This document shows, one piece after another, positions 1 through 10,902 of a stretch of DNA of 64,000 nucleotides. The notes below the pieces were generated by a model that saw nothing but the letters and a program-made list of their open reading frames with translations, had not been told where the DNA came from and made no database searches. This stretch comes from Monoplex corrugatus. Its lineage: Eukaryota; Mollusca; Gastropoda; Littorinimorpha; Ranellidae. Location: the NCBI GenBank assembly GCA_030674185.1, contig CM060308.1:28351004-28415003 (forward strand). The letters are read 5' to 3'. The stretch's first letter is position 1; every line of letters begins with the position of its first letter. Both the position numbers and the translations under genes were made by a program.

Positions 1-39
1 GACGACTTGCGATGGCATTATCTCAGAGGACAGTTTCAC

Positions 40-398
40 TTAACCCTTTGACTCCTGCTCCCTGTTCACCAGCATCCTGCTTTGTCAACCATGCTGACAA
101 AGCAAAAACTTAAGCCTCTTACTCACTTACCCTATCCACCAGCTTCCTTCAGGAAGCTGGTGGCTAGGGTATGGGAGTCAGAGGCTTAAGTTTTTGCAGT
201 TGGTGGTTAGAGTGTGGGAGTCACATCCTGTCCACCAGCATCCTGCATTGTCAACCATGCTAGCGAAGCAAAAACTTAACCCTTCAACTCCCTCATCCTA
301 TCCACCAGCTTCCTGCAGGAAGCTGGTGGAAAAGTTGAGGGAATCGAAGGCTTAAGTTTTTGCAGTTGATAGGTAAGGTGCAGGAGTCAAAGGATTAA
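40..398 (+). repeat. TTAA-bounded palindromic repeat, dimeric copy
   Basis: Two tandem units of a dispersed palindromic element. The outer left edge is TTAACCCTTTGACTCC at 40 and the outer right edge is GGAGTCAAAGGATTAA ending at 398. Each unit has a hairpin core in which CCACCAGCTTCC is followed by its reverse complement GGAAGCTGGTGG (near 140-162 and 303-329). The left arm of each unit carries a unique insert reading CATTGTCAACCATGCTAGC or a variant. The other loci are at 19408, 21870, 31464, 39750 and 62287. TTAA ends and the CCCTTTG start recall piggyBac-type termini, so a non-autonomous piggyBac-like MITE is the likely origin; that is inferred. Confidence 0.8.
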
Positions 399-927
399 GG
401 ATTTCTTATGCTAGCGTTTATCATTGTCTCTCGACTGTTTTGTCTGTCATCACCATAGTCTTCAGATTTTTGGGCATTTTTTTTATTGACTCAACTTGTC
501 TTACATCTACATTTTCATTTATGTAAGAAGTATTTTGTAAATTAATTCACAAAATCTGCTCACACATGGCATGCACACGCAAATGCACATATGCATTTTA
601 TGCATGAACAAACTTTAAGAACAACAATATGAGTGCACGTGTACACATGAATACATACACACACACACACATGCACAATAAAAAATATGTATAAGTTAAA
701 TTAATATGGAAATAATACAGACAAATACACCATGAATGAAACTTTGGAAACATATACTTTTGTTAAAATGCAATGATCGAATGAAAAATACAAAATTTCA
801 TAAAGTCTGTTTTATTTTTTTTTCTCTGATTTTTTTCTTTTTTTTCTTTTTTTTTTAGAAAATTTCACAGATTGATTAAAAGTCGTAATAGTGGTTATAA
901 CTTTAAACTTCAACTGAAACTTACTAC
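399..927. other. AT-rich intergenic stretch, no gene seen
   Basis: No coding signal was found. The stretch holds a short CA tract near 656-672 and T-rich runs near 810-857. Confidence 0.6.
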
Positions 928-943
928 AACACACACACCACCA

Positions 944-1004
<61 letters not shown>
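928..1004. repeat. (CA)n microsatellite
   Basis: Nearly pure CA dinucleotides with a small CCA interruption at the left end. Confidence 0.95.
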
Positions 1005-1009
<5 letters not shown>

Positions 1010-1156
1010 TTATTCTGCAGCAAGCCCAAAATAATATAATTTTATACATTAATATTTTATACATTAGTATCATATAGACGTGAAAAATGATTTTATAAAG
1101 AATTTTTTAAGCCATATGGTATAATTTTTCAAATAATCTTGCAACAATCAAGAATC

Positions 1157-1268
1157 TATACATGTATTATTATATGCTTGCATAACTGCAAATTATTCAT
1201 GCATTATCATATACTTGCATAACTGCAAATCTGTTCATGCATTATCATATACTTGCATAACGGCAATC
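1157..1268. repeat. Three-copy short tandem repeat, about 38 bp
   Basis: The phrase CTTGCATAACTGCAAAT recurs at 1177, 1214 and 1252 (last copy CGGCAA), with the shared spacer TTCATGCATTATCATATA. It is AT-rich and non-coding. The flanking 1005-1480 shows nothing else recognisable. Confidence 0.8.
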
Positions 1269-1518
1269 AGTAAAGAAGGAAGGAAAGGGAAAAAGAAATA
1301 GGTAAAAAGGTCAACTGAATACCATTTACATGAAAATTATCTAAAAGAGCCATGAACTTCATAAGACAATCAAAAAAATTATGAACCTCGTGAGACTATT
1401 GAAAAATGTGAACCTCATAAAGCAGTTAAAAAATATGAACATGAAAATTAAAGAATAGTAGGAACTCATGCTTTCTGTCTCACACACAATAAGGTATATT
1501 AACAAGAACACATTCAGT

Positions 1519-1546
1519 CACACACACACATGCATGCGCGCGCGCA

Positions 1547-1598
<52 letters not shown>

Positions 1599-1849
1599 CA
1601 CACACACATTTACACACACACACACACACATGTACACATACACACATATTGTACACACACATGCACACACACACACGCAAATGCACACACACACATTTAC
1701 ACACACACATATGTACACTTATACACATAGAGACACGCAAATGTACATGCACACACACACACACACACACACACAATGTACACACATTTATACACACACA
1801 CACACTACACACACACACACACACACACACACCACACACACACACACAC

Positions 1850-1892
<43 letters not shown>
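1519..1892. repeat. Compound (CA)n microsatellite
   Basis: About 370 bp of CA repeats interrupted by TG, TACA and CGCG steps. All long reading frames here translate to Thr-His or Cys-Val repeats and are not genes. Confidence 0.95.
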
Positions 1893-1894
<2 letters not shown>

Positions 1895-2886
1895 TCTTCT
1901 CTATTCAGCCCAGACTGCTTTTTTTTTTTGCTTCACTGAGTTCAGATGTTGATTTACAATGTGTTTGTCACCCATGCTCTCTTATTCTAATGTGTATGAG
2001 ATTGATAAAATATGCAAGGCACAAAAATCAGTTGACATGAATGAATATGTGCAAGGCATGAAAATCAGTTGACATGGAAATCCATTCTAACAAGATATAG
2101 ACATGTTATTCTGTGGTACAATAAGCAACACAATACACATTTTGTGAATGGAAGTGAAAGGAATACTCATTTTTGTGAATATAAGTGAAAGGGATACAAA
2201 TAACACTGTGAAGGACTCATGGACTCTGTAGAGGCAAAGCTTCAAATCCTGACCAAGGCACTTGGGATCTTGGATGTCATAGACAGTTTTCCTGAGTAAT
2301 GTTAGAGGATGACTTGACTGTTATTTTCTACAGATGTTGACAAAAGCAAACCAGATGTATGTATTGATTATATGAACTTAATTTTATCCAGGGCAAAGAC
2401 AGTGACTTTGAGGGTGTGGGGTGGGGTGAAGGACAGAAAACTGTGAACTTGTCTCAGAATTGTTTTGATGTTAATGAGACTGATTGTACATTTTGTTGTG
2501 AAGAAAGGAAGTTGAATGTGTTCGCCTGAGAATTTATTTTGATGTGAAGAAGGGGAGTTGAATGTGTTTGCCTGAGAATTTTGAATGTTGGTGAAGATGT
2601 GGGTGTGATTATGTGAATGTGTAAATCCTGTCCGTGAATTGTTTATTGTATTCCTCATATTTACAGATAACTATTGAACGCTGTGAACACATTTGGAGCA
2701 AAACTGATAACCTTGTTTTTATTTGAAGCAAACCTGATGACCAAAATATTTTGTTTAGTTTGTATTGTTTGTGGGTGTATATCCTGTGGGTCACAGTGTA
2801 TGCAGTCTGTAGGTGTGTAATGTGTAAACTAAAAGAAACAGTATACTGTAGGCCCACATTGTGTCCAGTAACAAGATAATCTAAAT
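1893..2886. other. Intergenic DNA with two short local duplications
   Basis: No gene recognised. AAAATCAGTTGACATG is repeated near 2025-2074. A unit ending TTGCCTGAGAATTT (first copy TTCGCCTGAGAATTT) occurs twice between about 2495 and 2582. Confidence 0.6.
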
Positions 2887-2901
2887 TGTGGTGTGTGTGT
2901 G

Positions 2902-2943
<42 letters not shown>

Positions 2944-2960
2944 TGTGTGTGTGTGTGTTA
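2887..2960. repeat. (GT)n microsatellite
   Basis: GT repeat with two GTTGTG/GGTG interruptions. 2961-3454 holds AT-rich DNA and a poly-C run at 3285-3299 but no gene. Confidence 0.95.
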
Positions 2961-3462
2961 TACCCTAATGTTGAATACAAAAAAACATGCATAAAATACA
3001 TTGTTAATAAAAAGAAAAACAGGGTGTTTCTTGCAGAGTTGCAAAGACCAGTTATGTTGTCCATTTTTGCTTTTTGTTTAACTTTTTAAAATTTGGGGCC
3101 ACTTACTGAGATTTATTTACAAATAACATTTTACAGAACTTGATTTCTGTATCCATGTTCATTAATTTTTATATTTTTGGTAACATTCCATCACTATACC
3201 ATTCAGTTTGTTTATGACTTTTTTTTTATTAAGTGGGAAAAGTTTATACTTATTAGCCGACTGTGTTGTTATTCAGTTCTTCTCCCCCCCCCCCCCCCCT
3301 ATTTTTTAAGATAAGATTTCACAGACACACATCATTACAGTGTAACCAAGATTGTTTCACTAACAACAGAATGATACAAATACTAATATAAGATACAAAC
3401 CCCACATGCTAGGTAGGACCTCATGACCTGACCAGTTCATGTATTTATGTGCCGGCTTAACC

Positions 3463-3742
3463 AGGGCTTAAAATGTTCCACGTCTGGGCGCAATTCCGCG
3501 ATTTTGGTTTGTGAAAAAAAAATGAGTAAGGCATCCGTGATCGGCTTGCAAGCGTTCATAGCAACGGCACGCAAGTTATGGCCCTGATTTTTCTTGGAAG
3601 AAGTTTTCGGTCTCTTGAAATTATGTCCAGAAAGCGCGAAATGGCATAGATTTACACTTGGTTTTTAAAAAAAATTCCCGGGGGAGCATGGCCCGGACCC
3701 ACCTAGTTTCAGTGGTTTTTTCCTCCTCCTGTTTTAAGCCCT
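3463..3742. mobile_element. hAT-type MITE with 8-bp target duplication
   Basis: A 280-bp element bounded by AGGGCTTAAAA at the left and its exact reverse complement TTTTAAGCCCT at the right. It is flanked on both sides by the identical 8-mer GCTTAACC (3455-3462 and 3743-3750). An 8-bp target-site duplication and an (C)AGGG terminus fit the hAT superfamily. There is no transposase frame, so the copy is non-autonomous. It landed exactly on the TTAACC edge of the piggyBac-like remnant to its right. Confidence 0.75.
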
Positions 3743-3745
3743 GCT

Positions 3746-4163
3746 TAACCCATTCACTGCCATGCCCATTTTACACTCAGTGACTACTATTTGCCAAGGG
3801 ATTTTAGGTCGTGGAGGGTAATTAAAAAAAAATTCTAGCATGCAAACTTCTGAAAAAAATTGTATAACCTATACTTTTCCTAAAGGAAAATGAACACTCT
3901 TCACAGCTATAACAGTTTCACATAAATTTAATCATTTTGTTGGCAGCGTATGATGAAAAAAAAACCTCCATTCCCTTCTTCCTCATCCAGTGAATCATTG
4001 GAAATATTTTTGTCACAGATAGCATTGAAGTCGTCATCCTCCAACAACTGTAAAACTTTGTCGATGTCAGTTGTCACAAAATTGCGAGACACGCTTTCTT
4101 TTGATCCCACTTGGGCCTGATCCCACTCGGGCCGGGCTGTTGCTGATTGTCTGCCATTTTGAC
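3746..4163 (-). pseudogene. Possible piggyBac-like element remnant with transposase N-terminus
   Basis: The left edge TTAACCCATTCACTGCC resembles a piggyBac-type end (TTAA then CCC-T/A-TT). On the minus strand an ATG at 4163 begins MADNQQQPGPSGIRPK and then drifts out of frame near 4105. The following frame (4110-3928) continues with an acidic stretch including VLQLLEDDDFNAI and SLDEEEG, and ends in a stop at 3928. Acidic, leucine-containing N-termini of this kind are typical of piggyBac transposases, but no catalytic domain is present. The right-hand end of the element was not found. Identification is tentative. Confidence 0.35.
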
Positions 4164-5429
4164 TTCAGTTCGTCACAGGCGCGTCATGCTGAAGGGGGTT
4201 ACATGTCAAAAGGTCATGAACTGACCATTGTGTGATGTGATTGGACTCTTTGTTTATGAATAACTCAAGCAGACACATCAAGCTTTCTGATTGGTGTGTT
4301 ATGGGATTCACTGACCTACGCTTGGAGTTAGGAAAATTCCTACAATGACGCGAACGTGAATTTCCATCCTGGGGCATTTTTCCGTGCCTCTGAGCAAGAC
4401 GGAAATTTCCGTCCTGGGCCATAATCAGTTTGGATCTTCTCCATTTAACACAGTGCATACAGAATTCATTCTGAGTGGGGGGGGGGGGGGGTCCATCTTA
4501 AGAAACTGAAACTGAAAGTATTAATAACAGTCACTTGTTTTATTTGCTTGGATTTTTTTTGGGGGGGGGGGGGGAGAGAAAGGGGGTCCTTATTTCTCTA
4601 TTTTTATGCAATAAAGTTTTTATGCTTCATCTTTTTCAACCTTTTGTGTTCATAACCTGATACTGGCATAAAATTACAACGAGCTTACCCAGTTGTGGTG
4701 CTAAATTGTAATTTTATCTTCCACAGTGTGGAGAGGAAAGAGGAAGGGGATTACATGACACAATAAATGTTCGTGAGAAAATAGAATATTGTTCTCATGA
4801 TGATGATAATGACATAAGCTCTAAAAGTTGTATTACCATAGTCAGTCATCTACATTTAATTAGGTAAAAATGGAAGCAATAGAGGCATGCTGCCTTGTGC
4901 CATTGCTTTGAATAATGTCCAGGTCTTGCTGATAAAGTTTACTGCTTAGTAGTATGTTTGTATTCCGTTAAGAAAAAAATTGAAAAATTAACATGTACTG
5001 CAGACCATTTGTTTGGAATGTGGAAACTGCAGTACTCTGAAAAACTCATGGTACCAAAGTTTGGTCTATTGATAACTGAAGTTATCTCTTTGTATGATTT
5101 GAAAATTGGATTTAGTTATTCATAATTTAGTATCATATACCTTACAGTGTCTGACAAAGGTAAGTTGGCCACAATTAAGGGAAATTGCTGAAACCATAAC
5201 AGCTACAATTTGTCTAGCAAGGATCACGTAATTGTTAAGTCGTTTTGCTAGAAGTTGACTGCATTTTTACATACCTTTAGCTTGAAATGGTTTGTATGCA
5301 TACTAGATGAAAATGACAGTACTTTTAGATAAACAAGTTTGACCAAAAAAAATGACAAGTTTCAAGCTGAGAGACAGGTGTTCAGTTTCTGAATTTCTTT
5401 GTTTATTGTTTATTTGTTTGTTAGCATTT
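4164..5429. other. Intergenic DNA, no gene seen
   Basis: Contains a local inverted motif around GGAAATTTCCGTC (near 4390-4415), poly-G runs near 4478-4491 and 4560-4573, and otherwise AT-rich unique-looking sequence. No coding signal. Confidence 0.5.
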
Positions 5430-5860
5430 CAGTTTTTCTTAGACATGTTTATGCATGTTTTTCCCCAACACTGTGCAGATGGCATGTTGCTGCACAGTCT
5501 GCATATTCTGTCTTCATTGGGCATGCATGCTGTGTGTTTTCATGTTTCCATCAACCAGTAGACACTAGATTATGACCTACAGGATCTCTAACATAACTTT
5601 ATGTAATGTTCTGCATGTACAGACAGGTGAAAGGGGGTTCAGGCGTTAGCAGGTCTCTAACATAACTTTATGTAATGTTCTGCATGTACAGACAGATGAA
5701 AGGGGGTTCAGGCGTTAGCAGGTCTGCACACATGTTGAACTGAGAGATTGGGAACATCTCCACCCTATACCCGCCATGTGGAAGACACTCAGGCAGGATT
5801 GAACTCATACCTTCAGATTAAAAGTCCAGTGTCTTGCCCACTTGACTATGGTGCCCATTG
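5430..5860 (-). repeat. tRNA-headed SINE, family 1, with internal duplication
   Basis: On the minus strand the head (about 5855-5795) has an A-box-like TAGTCAAGTGGG and a B-box-like GAGTTCAATCC. It is followed by a body shared with the copy at 9820-10165, including GCATGCATGCCCA and GTGCAGCAACATGC. A 69-bp segment is tandemly duplicated inside this copy (units starting at 5585 and 5654). The head looks derived from a tRNA gene but cannot fold as a functional tRNA. Confidence 0.75.
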
Positions 5861-6312
5861 CTCTTCATGTAACTTTGTTAAATTTTCCTTCTTCGTCAAA
5901 ATATAGACATTTATCAAATGATAGAATGATGGCATCACCACTTTCTTTAATTTTCTGTTTGTGTTTGTTTTGATTTTGTTTCTCAAATTGTGTTTTTAGT
6001 GAAATGCCATAAATGCTGTCTTGTTAACCTCAGTATATTATTGCATTGGTCTGATTTTTGTTGGACAATTTTTATTGATATAAAGTGATCTGTTTCAAGC
6101 TGCAGCTGACAGGTAATTGTATTAATTGACAGAAATGAAATTGTAATATTGGGTGTGTTGCCTTGTGGAATTTACGTGTTAGATTTGTTTGTTTATTATT
6201 TTAGAAAGGATGCATGGATGTTACACTATCAGTTGCAAAGCAGATCACTAGCGTGTCAACCTCTGAATAAGAGGAGTCAACAAAGTGTGAGCATCAAGCT
6301 GCAGTTCTCATT

Positions 6313-6640
6313 GGAATCTGGCCTAGTGAGTAAGGCACCTGCCTAGAAAGCAAGATGTCTTAGAATGTGGAGATTTGATGCCCAAGTGGTCAGATTTTCC
6401 TCTCCTCTCTGCTGGATCTTGAGTGGTGAGTCTTTGGATAAGACAAAAAACAAGTGCAGCATGCACCTAGCACAAAGATCCCATGTCAGTGAAAATGTTC
6501 CAGTAGAATTGTGTAGAAAATCTGTTTTCATTTGTAAAAAAAAAAATCAAACATTCAGGAAAACAAACAAAAAATCATCAGGCAGAATTCTGCTGAAAAA
6601 ATCCACTTTCATGACTTAACAAAAGTATAAACATTCCCCA
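6313..6640 (+). repeat. tRNA-headed SINE, family 2
   Basis: The head GGCCTAGTGAGTAAGGCACC resembles an A box, and GGAGATTTGATGCCC lies about 45 bp on where a B box would be. The rest is a non-coding body with A-rich tracts. It is unlike SINE family 1. The 3' boundary is approximate. Confidence 0.5.
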
Positions 6641-6689
6641 ATGAATCCGTTTCATTATACAATGGATGTGTCCGTTAAATACCCGGTAC

Positions 6690-7565
6690 TCAGTTCAACT
6701 TGAAACAGTGTTGGCTGTGGCTGAACAGACCAATTTTTGAGTGGCTGTCTTTGACACAGCTGAGGCATGTGAAGGCTGATGACTGTGGCTGGGTGGTCGC
6801 TGCTGCAGCTTTTCTTCTCTCTCTGTTATCCAGCCACAATGGCGTTCGTTTCTCCTCTGCAGTGGTGATGCCTGCACATGCAGCCTTAGCCAGACTCGGT
6901 GATTCATAGCTGTCTTTTCCCAGGTATCCATATTGATATCAGCAGACTTCAGGTCATATGTTCAAACGTCCCTATATTGCAGCAGTGGGCGCCTTGAGGG
7001 CCAGGATCCCTCAGCAAGTTCTCCATGGAGGATGTCTTTCAGGAATCAGCATCCTGCATGTGGTGGACATGGTGAAATCAGTACAGTCTTCATTTGTGTG
7101 AGGAAAGTGTACATGCTTGACATGCTGGCCTGGTCAAGGATTCTCCTGTTCTTCCAAGAGGTGCCCAGGTTCTGGTGCAAGCACTGCTGATGGAAGCTGT
7201 TGAGGTTTCTGGCTCTTACTGCCTTAGAAAAGGGTACTCAGTATACATATTTGGTACAGTCCAGTCTTGGTAGCTGTGGTGAGCTGTTATTTTTCCACAT
7301 GCATGACCATGGCAGCAGCAGCTTTCCCTCTCCGTCTGTTGAGCTTTTGATCAAGGGACAGGTTGCTGGAGACTGTTGATCGTAGGTAGGTGAATTCATT
7401 TACCACTTGGAGATTGTTATCATTGCCTCTGCTGATGCTGGAGTCTTTACTGACGTTCTGCCCCATGATCTCTATCTTCTTCAGAGCGCTGGTGAAGCCA
7501 AAATCTTGGCAAGCATAGAGATGTCAAGGCCACATCATCAACAAAGAGTATCTCCTGGATTTGAT
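6690..7565 (-). pseudogene. Non-LTR retrotransposon fragment (LINE family A), RT C-terminal half
   Basis: Minus-strand translation across several frames gives reverse-transcriptase pieces. There is an IQEILFVDDVALTS palm motif near 7565-7520, a TYLRSTVSSNLSLD segment near 7395-7360, and downstream IPERHPPWRT / GRPLLQYRDV / DLKSADINMDTWEK pieces near 7050-6900. They match the corresponding parts of the family A copies at 38660-39335 and 55630-59040. Frameshifts, stops and an internal deletion after the palm motif show it is dead. Confidence 0.75.
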
Positions 7566-9819
7566 GCGCTTTGTACATTCAGGAAAATAAAGAAACAGCT
7601 AAACCTGGAAGCATTATACTATGGTGGTATACTTTCCTTATGGATGTGAATGTGCATTCCATGAGGAAAGCTTCCTTTTGACCAGAAGATGAAGCCAAGC
7701 CAATCTGAATCCAGTTACAGATTTAACATTGTATTTTACTTATATTACTGGTGGATTTGGGTGGCTACCAGAACAAATTCCATTTCCATTTAAAGGTTTA
7801 ATGGTGCTGGCATGTATCTGTATCAGTGTGTGTGCGTGCATGAATGTAAATCTGTCATCTTGTGTCTTTGCAGAAACACAGTTTTTGAATGCTTAATTCA
7901 AGTAGAAGTGTGTATGTCTTTATGACTGATATGAGACAAGAAAGTTCCGAGGTATACGCTTGACTGAAACAAAAGGTTATTTTAAAACCACATGGTTAAT
8001 AACAATGATTGCAATACTGTTAAAAAAAACAACTGCTGTCTCAAAATTCAGTTCTGTTTTGAATATAACTGATATTGAATGAAAAGACTACATAAATATG
8101 AGCTCATTCCATTTACTAATAAGGTTGTTTGAGTTTTTAGGGGGGGGGGGGGGGTCTGAAGGCCATGAAAGCAGTATTGGAAGATGTTAACTCGGAGTTT
8201 CATCAGAGAGATGTGTAGAGCGACTGGTAACTAGCTCTGTTGCACTCTTGTGATACAATTCCCTTACTATGCCATGGGGCACGTGAGTTTACAGTGCTTA
8301 ACATCATTGCTATGTCATTCATCAAGCTTCAGCTCAGTTTTATAGAAATTGTTTTAATATAAAAACAAAGCAACCCATTCGTAAATTAGTTTGAACAGAG
8401 AAGTTTACTGTAACTGAAAACGAAGGAGACACGATAAAAAGCATATCTGAGCAACAGTATATGAATAGGAACAAAGTATTGCTTCGTAGATATGTTCTTA
8501 TTTACCCAGCAACTATTTCTGTCCTGTCCTAATGTTAATCCAACAAAACAAACAGTATTCCATGTTGAGGCTAACATTCACCCAGTTGTCAATCCATATT
8601 GCTATAAATAGGTATGGTTTCATGTAGGTATTCATATATTTTGTTGAACAGTATACTTTTTCCATGTGGGTTTCGTTTTGTATTGTTTTTACTTTTTCAT
8701 GAAGAAAGCAAAACAAGAGAATCTCAGTACCATTATGCCCACCCCACCCCATATTTTTTTTTTCTTCAGTGTTCCTCAAAGCCTGTGAGAGTGTAATAAG
8801 TTTTCACTAATTTTGTATCCTGCACGGTTTGTTTGCAGCGGTCTTTTGTGTCATTTTTCATTTTATTTTTGTATGTATGCATGTTTTTATCTCATTGTGT
8901 TGGGGTTTTTGTTTGTTTCATTATTTGTTTTTTTAGGGTGGGTAGTAGTAATTACAGTATTATATCTAGTAATATGCAGCACAAGCATGGTATAGCAATG
9001 TCACATGTTGACTGTGGACAGCAATATTGTTCGAACGATTTGTAATCACCACTGAAGATTGAGTTCTGTACATTTTATGAAATAAGACTATCAATATTGT
9101 ATATTCGAGTATTACTTGATGCTGAAATGAAGATTTGCTTCATTGTCAAATTTACAGATATGAAATTGTGAAGAACAGTACTTGCTATTTTTAATGATGA
9201 CAGGGTGTTTTTTTGTTTTTGCTTTGCTTTTTGTTGCTCTTGTTGAATTTTTAAATCATATAGCCTATATTTAAAAAATGTCTGGAAATGTGTTATTCAT
9301 TGGAGTGCTGAATCCCTTCTTCATTTTATACATTCTCTGGAATCATTGGTTTCTTTTCTCTGAGAAATATCTATTTAAGTGTTATATACCCTCTTTGTTT
9401 TATAGGGCCTACATTCTTTGAATGAAAACATACATTTTCACTTATTAGTTTGTTGTCATCTTTCAAAATTAAGCAACTGAAATGTTATCTCTTTCAAATG
9501 TTTTTTTCCCCCTTGCCAGAATTTTTTTTGTTTTTTTGTTTTTTGTTTTTGCTTATGATATGATTTCATGTCATGTTGTGTGATTTGTTTTTCTATAATT
9601 GGTTGTAAGATCCGCAGAGCTCATTATTTTGGAAGTACTGCCATTTAGAGTTGGTATTATTGAGAGGTATTATTATTGTTGTTATTATGATTATTATTAT
9701 CATCATTATCATTACTGTTATTATTATTGTTGTTGTTATCATTATTATGGTTATTGTTTTAATTAATTCCAAAATGAAAATCTTGTCAATGTGTCTTTCA
9801 ACAAGAACAATCAAGACAG
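7566..9819. other. Intergenic DNA, no gene seen
   Basis: Long AT-rich stretch with a poly-G run at about 8141-8154, many T-rich runs, and an ATT/GTT triplet-rich tract at about 9655-9765. No frame shows convincing protein character. Confidence 0.55.
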
Positions 9820-10165
9820 GTGCAATAGTCCAGTGGGTAAGACGTCAGACTTTCAGTTGGAAGGTCCTAGGTTCAATCCTTCTGAGGTACCTCCAACTTG
9901 ATGAGTAATGGGCCGAGATTTTTTCAATCTTCCAGGTTAACATGTGTGCATATATGCTAATGTCTAAACTTAGTTTTTGTATAGATGCAAGCAAAAATGA
10001 GATATGCAAAAATCCTGTAAGTCATGTCAGTGTACGATAGGTTATGGAAACATGAAAACACCCAGCATGCATGCCCACCAGAAGTGGAGTATGCAGTCTG
10101 TGCAGCAACATGCTGCCTGCACATTGTTGGCGTACAATGTGCGTACATGCATTAAAAAAAAGATT
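9820..10165 (+). repeat. tRNA-headed SINE, family 1
   Basis: The head GTGCAATAGTCCAGTGGG carries an A-box-like core, and GGTTCAATCC at 9870-9879 fits a B box. The body runs into GCATGCATGCCCACCAGAAG, GTGCAGCAACATGCTGCCTG and an A-rich end near 10153-10165. It is the plus-strand counterpart of the copy at 5430-5860. Confidence 0.75.
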
Positions 10166-10902
10166 GGAACATAAGCAAAAAGAAAAGTAATAATAATCTG
10201 TCGAACTTACTGGTACCGTACCTGTAACTTGTTCTTTCAGGGTCACAGAAATCTTTTTTCAAGATTGTTTTGGAAATTCCAGTTAGCATGCATAATTTTG
10301 TCAGCTTTCGCTTTCTTTGATGTTATATGGAGATAAGAGTTGGCTGTCAGCATCAAGCTGAAAAGCCTGAAAACAAGAAAATTAATGCTGTGTAATATTG
10401 AAGTCTCCATATCGTTGATCCAGGCCTTCCGTAGATCTGCCTTTTTACTTTAAACCCACATATCTTTATAGTGGCATGCTTGTTGAACCAGTTGCTGTGG
10501 TTGCCTTCTGGTCATAGGACAAACTATGTATTTGTCTGTTGATAAAGATGTAGGTATATGTGCTTAGAAATAGTGTTCCATCATTACAGATAACGTTTTG
10601 TTCAATACAAATTATAAATGAAGTAAACAGAGAGGGGGAGGGAGACTACTGTTCTTCACGGGACAAGAGGGTTGTTGCCATCCTGAAATTAGTCTTGTTT
10701 TATCATGGATTCTTTAAATACAAAGTTTTAAAATGCCTTCTTTGTCATCTTCGTTGTGTTTTTGTGTGTATATGTTTTTGTCCTTTCTTTGTTCATTTCT
10801 TTCTTTTTGTATTTCAAATCACACCGTGTGTGTGTGCCTGTCTCACTGTCTGTTTTGTCTGTCTGTATGTTGACTCTTCATCAGTACTGAATCACTTACG
10901 GG
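10166..10902. other. Intergenic DNA, no gene seen
   Basis: No recognisable gene or repeat apart from T-rich tracts. A 159-codon open frame here ends inside the adjacent minisatellite and has no protein character. Confidence 0.55.

Noticed and set aside
1468..2040. 190-codon frame rich in Thr-His repeats, and its antisense Cys-Val frame
   Set aside because: It is a translation of a (CA)n microsatellite. The same applies to the frames at 55396, 61913, 62643, 37239 and 12910.
9820..9893. A functional tRNA gene
   Set aside because: A- and B-box-like words are present, but the sequence continues into a SINE body shared with other loci and cannot form a proper cloverleaf.
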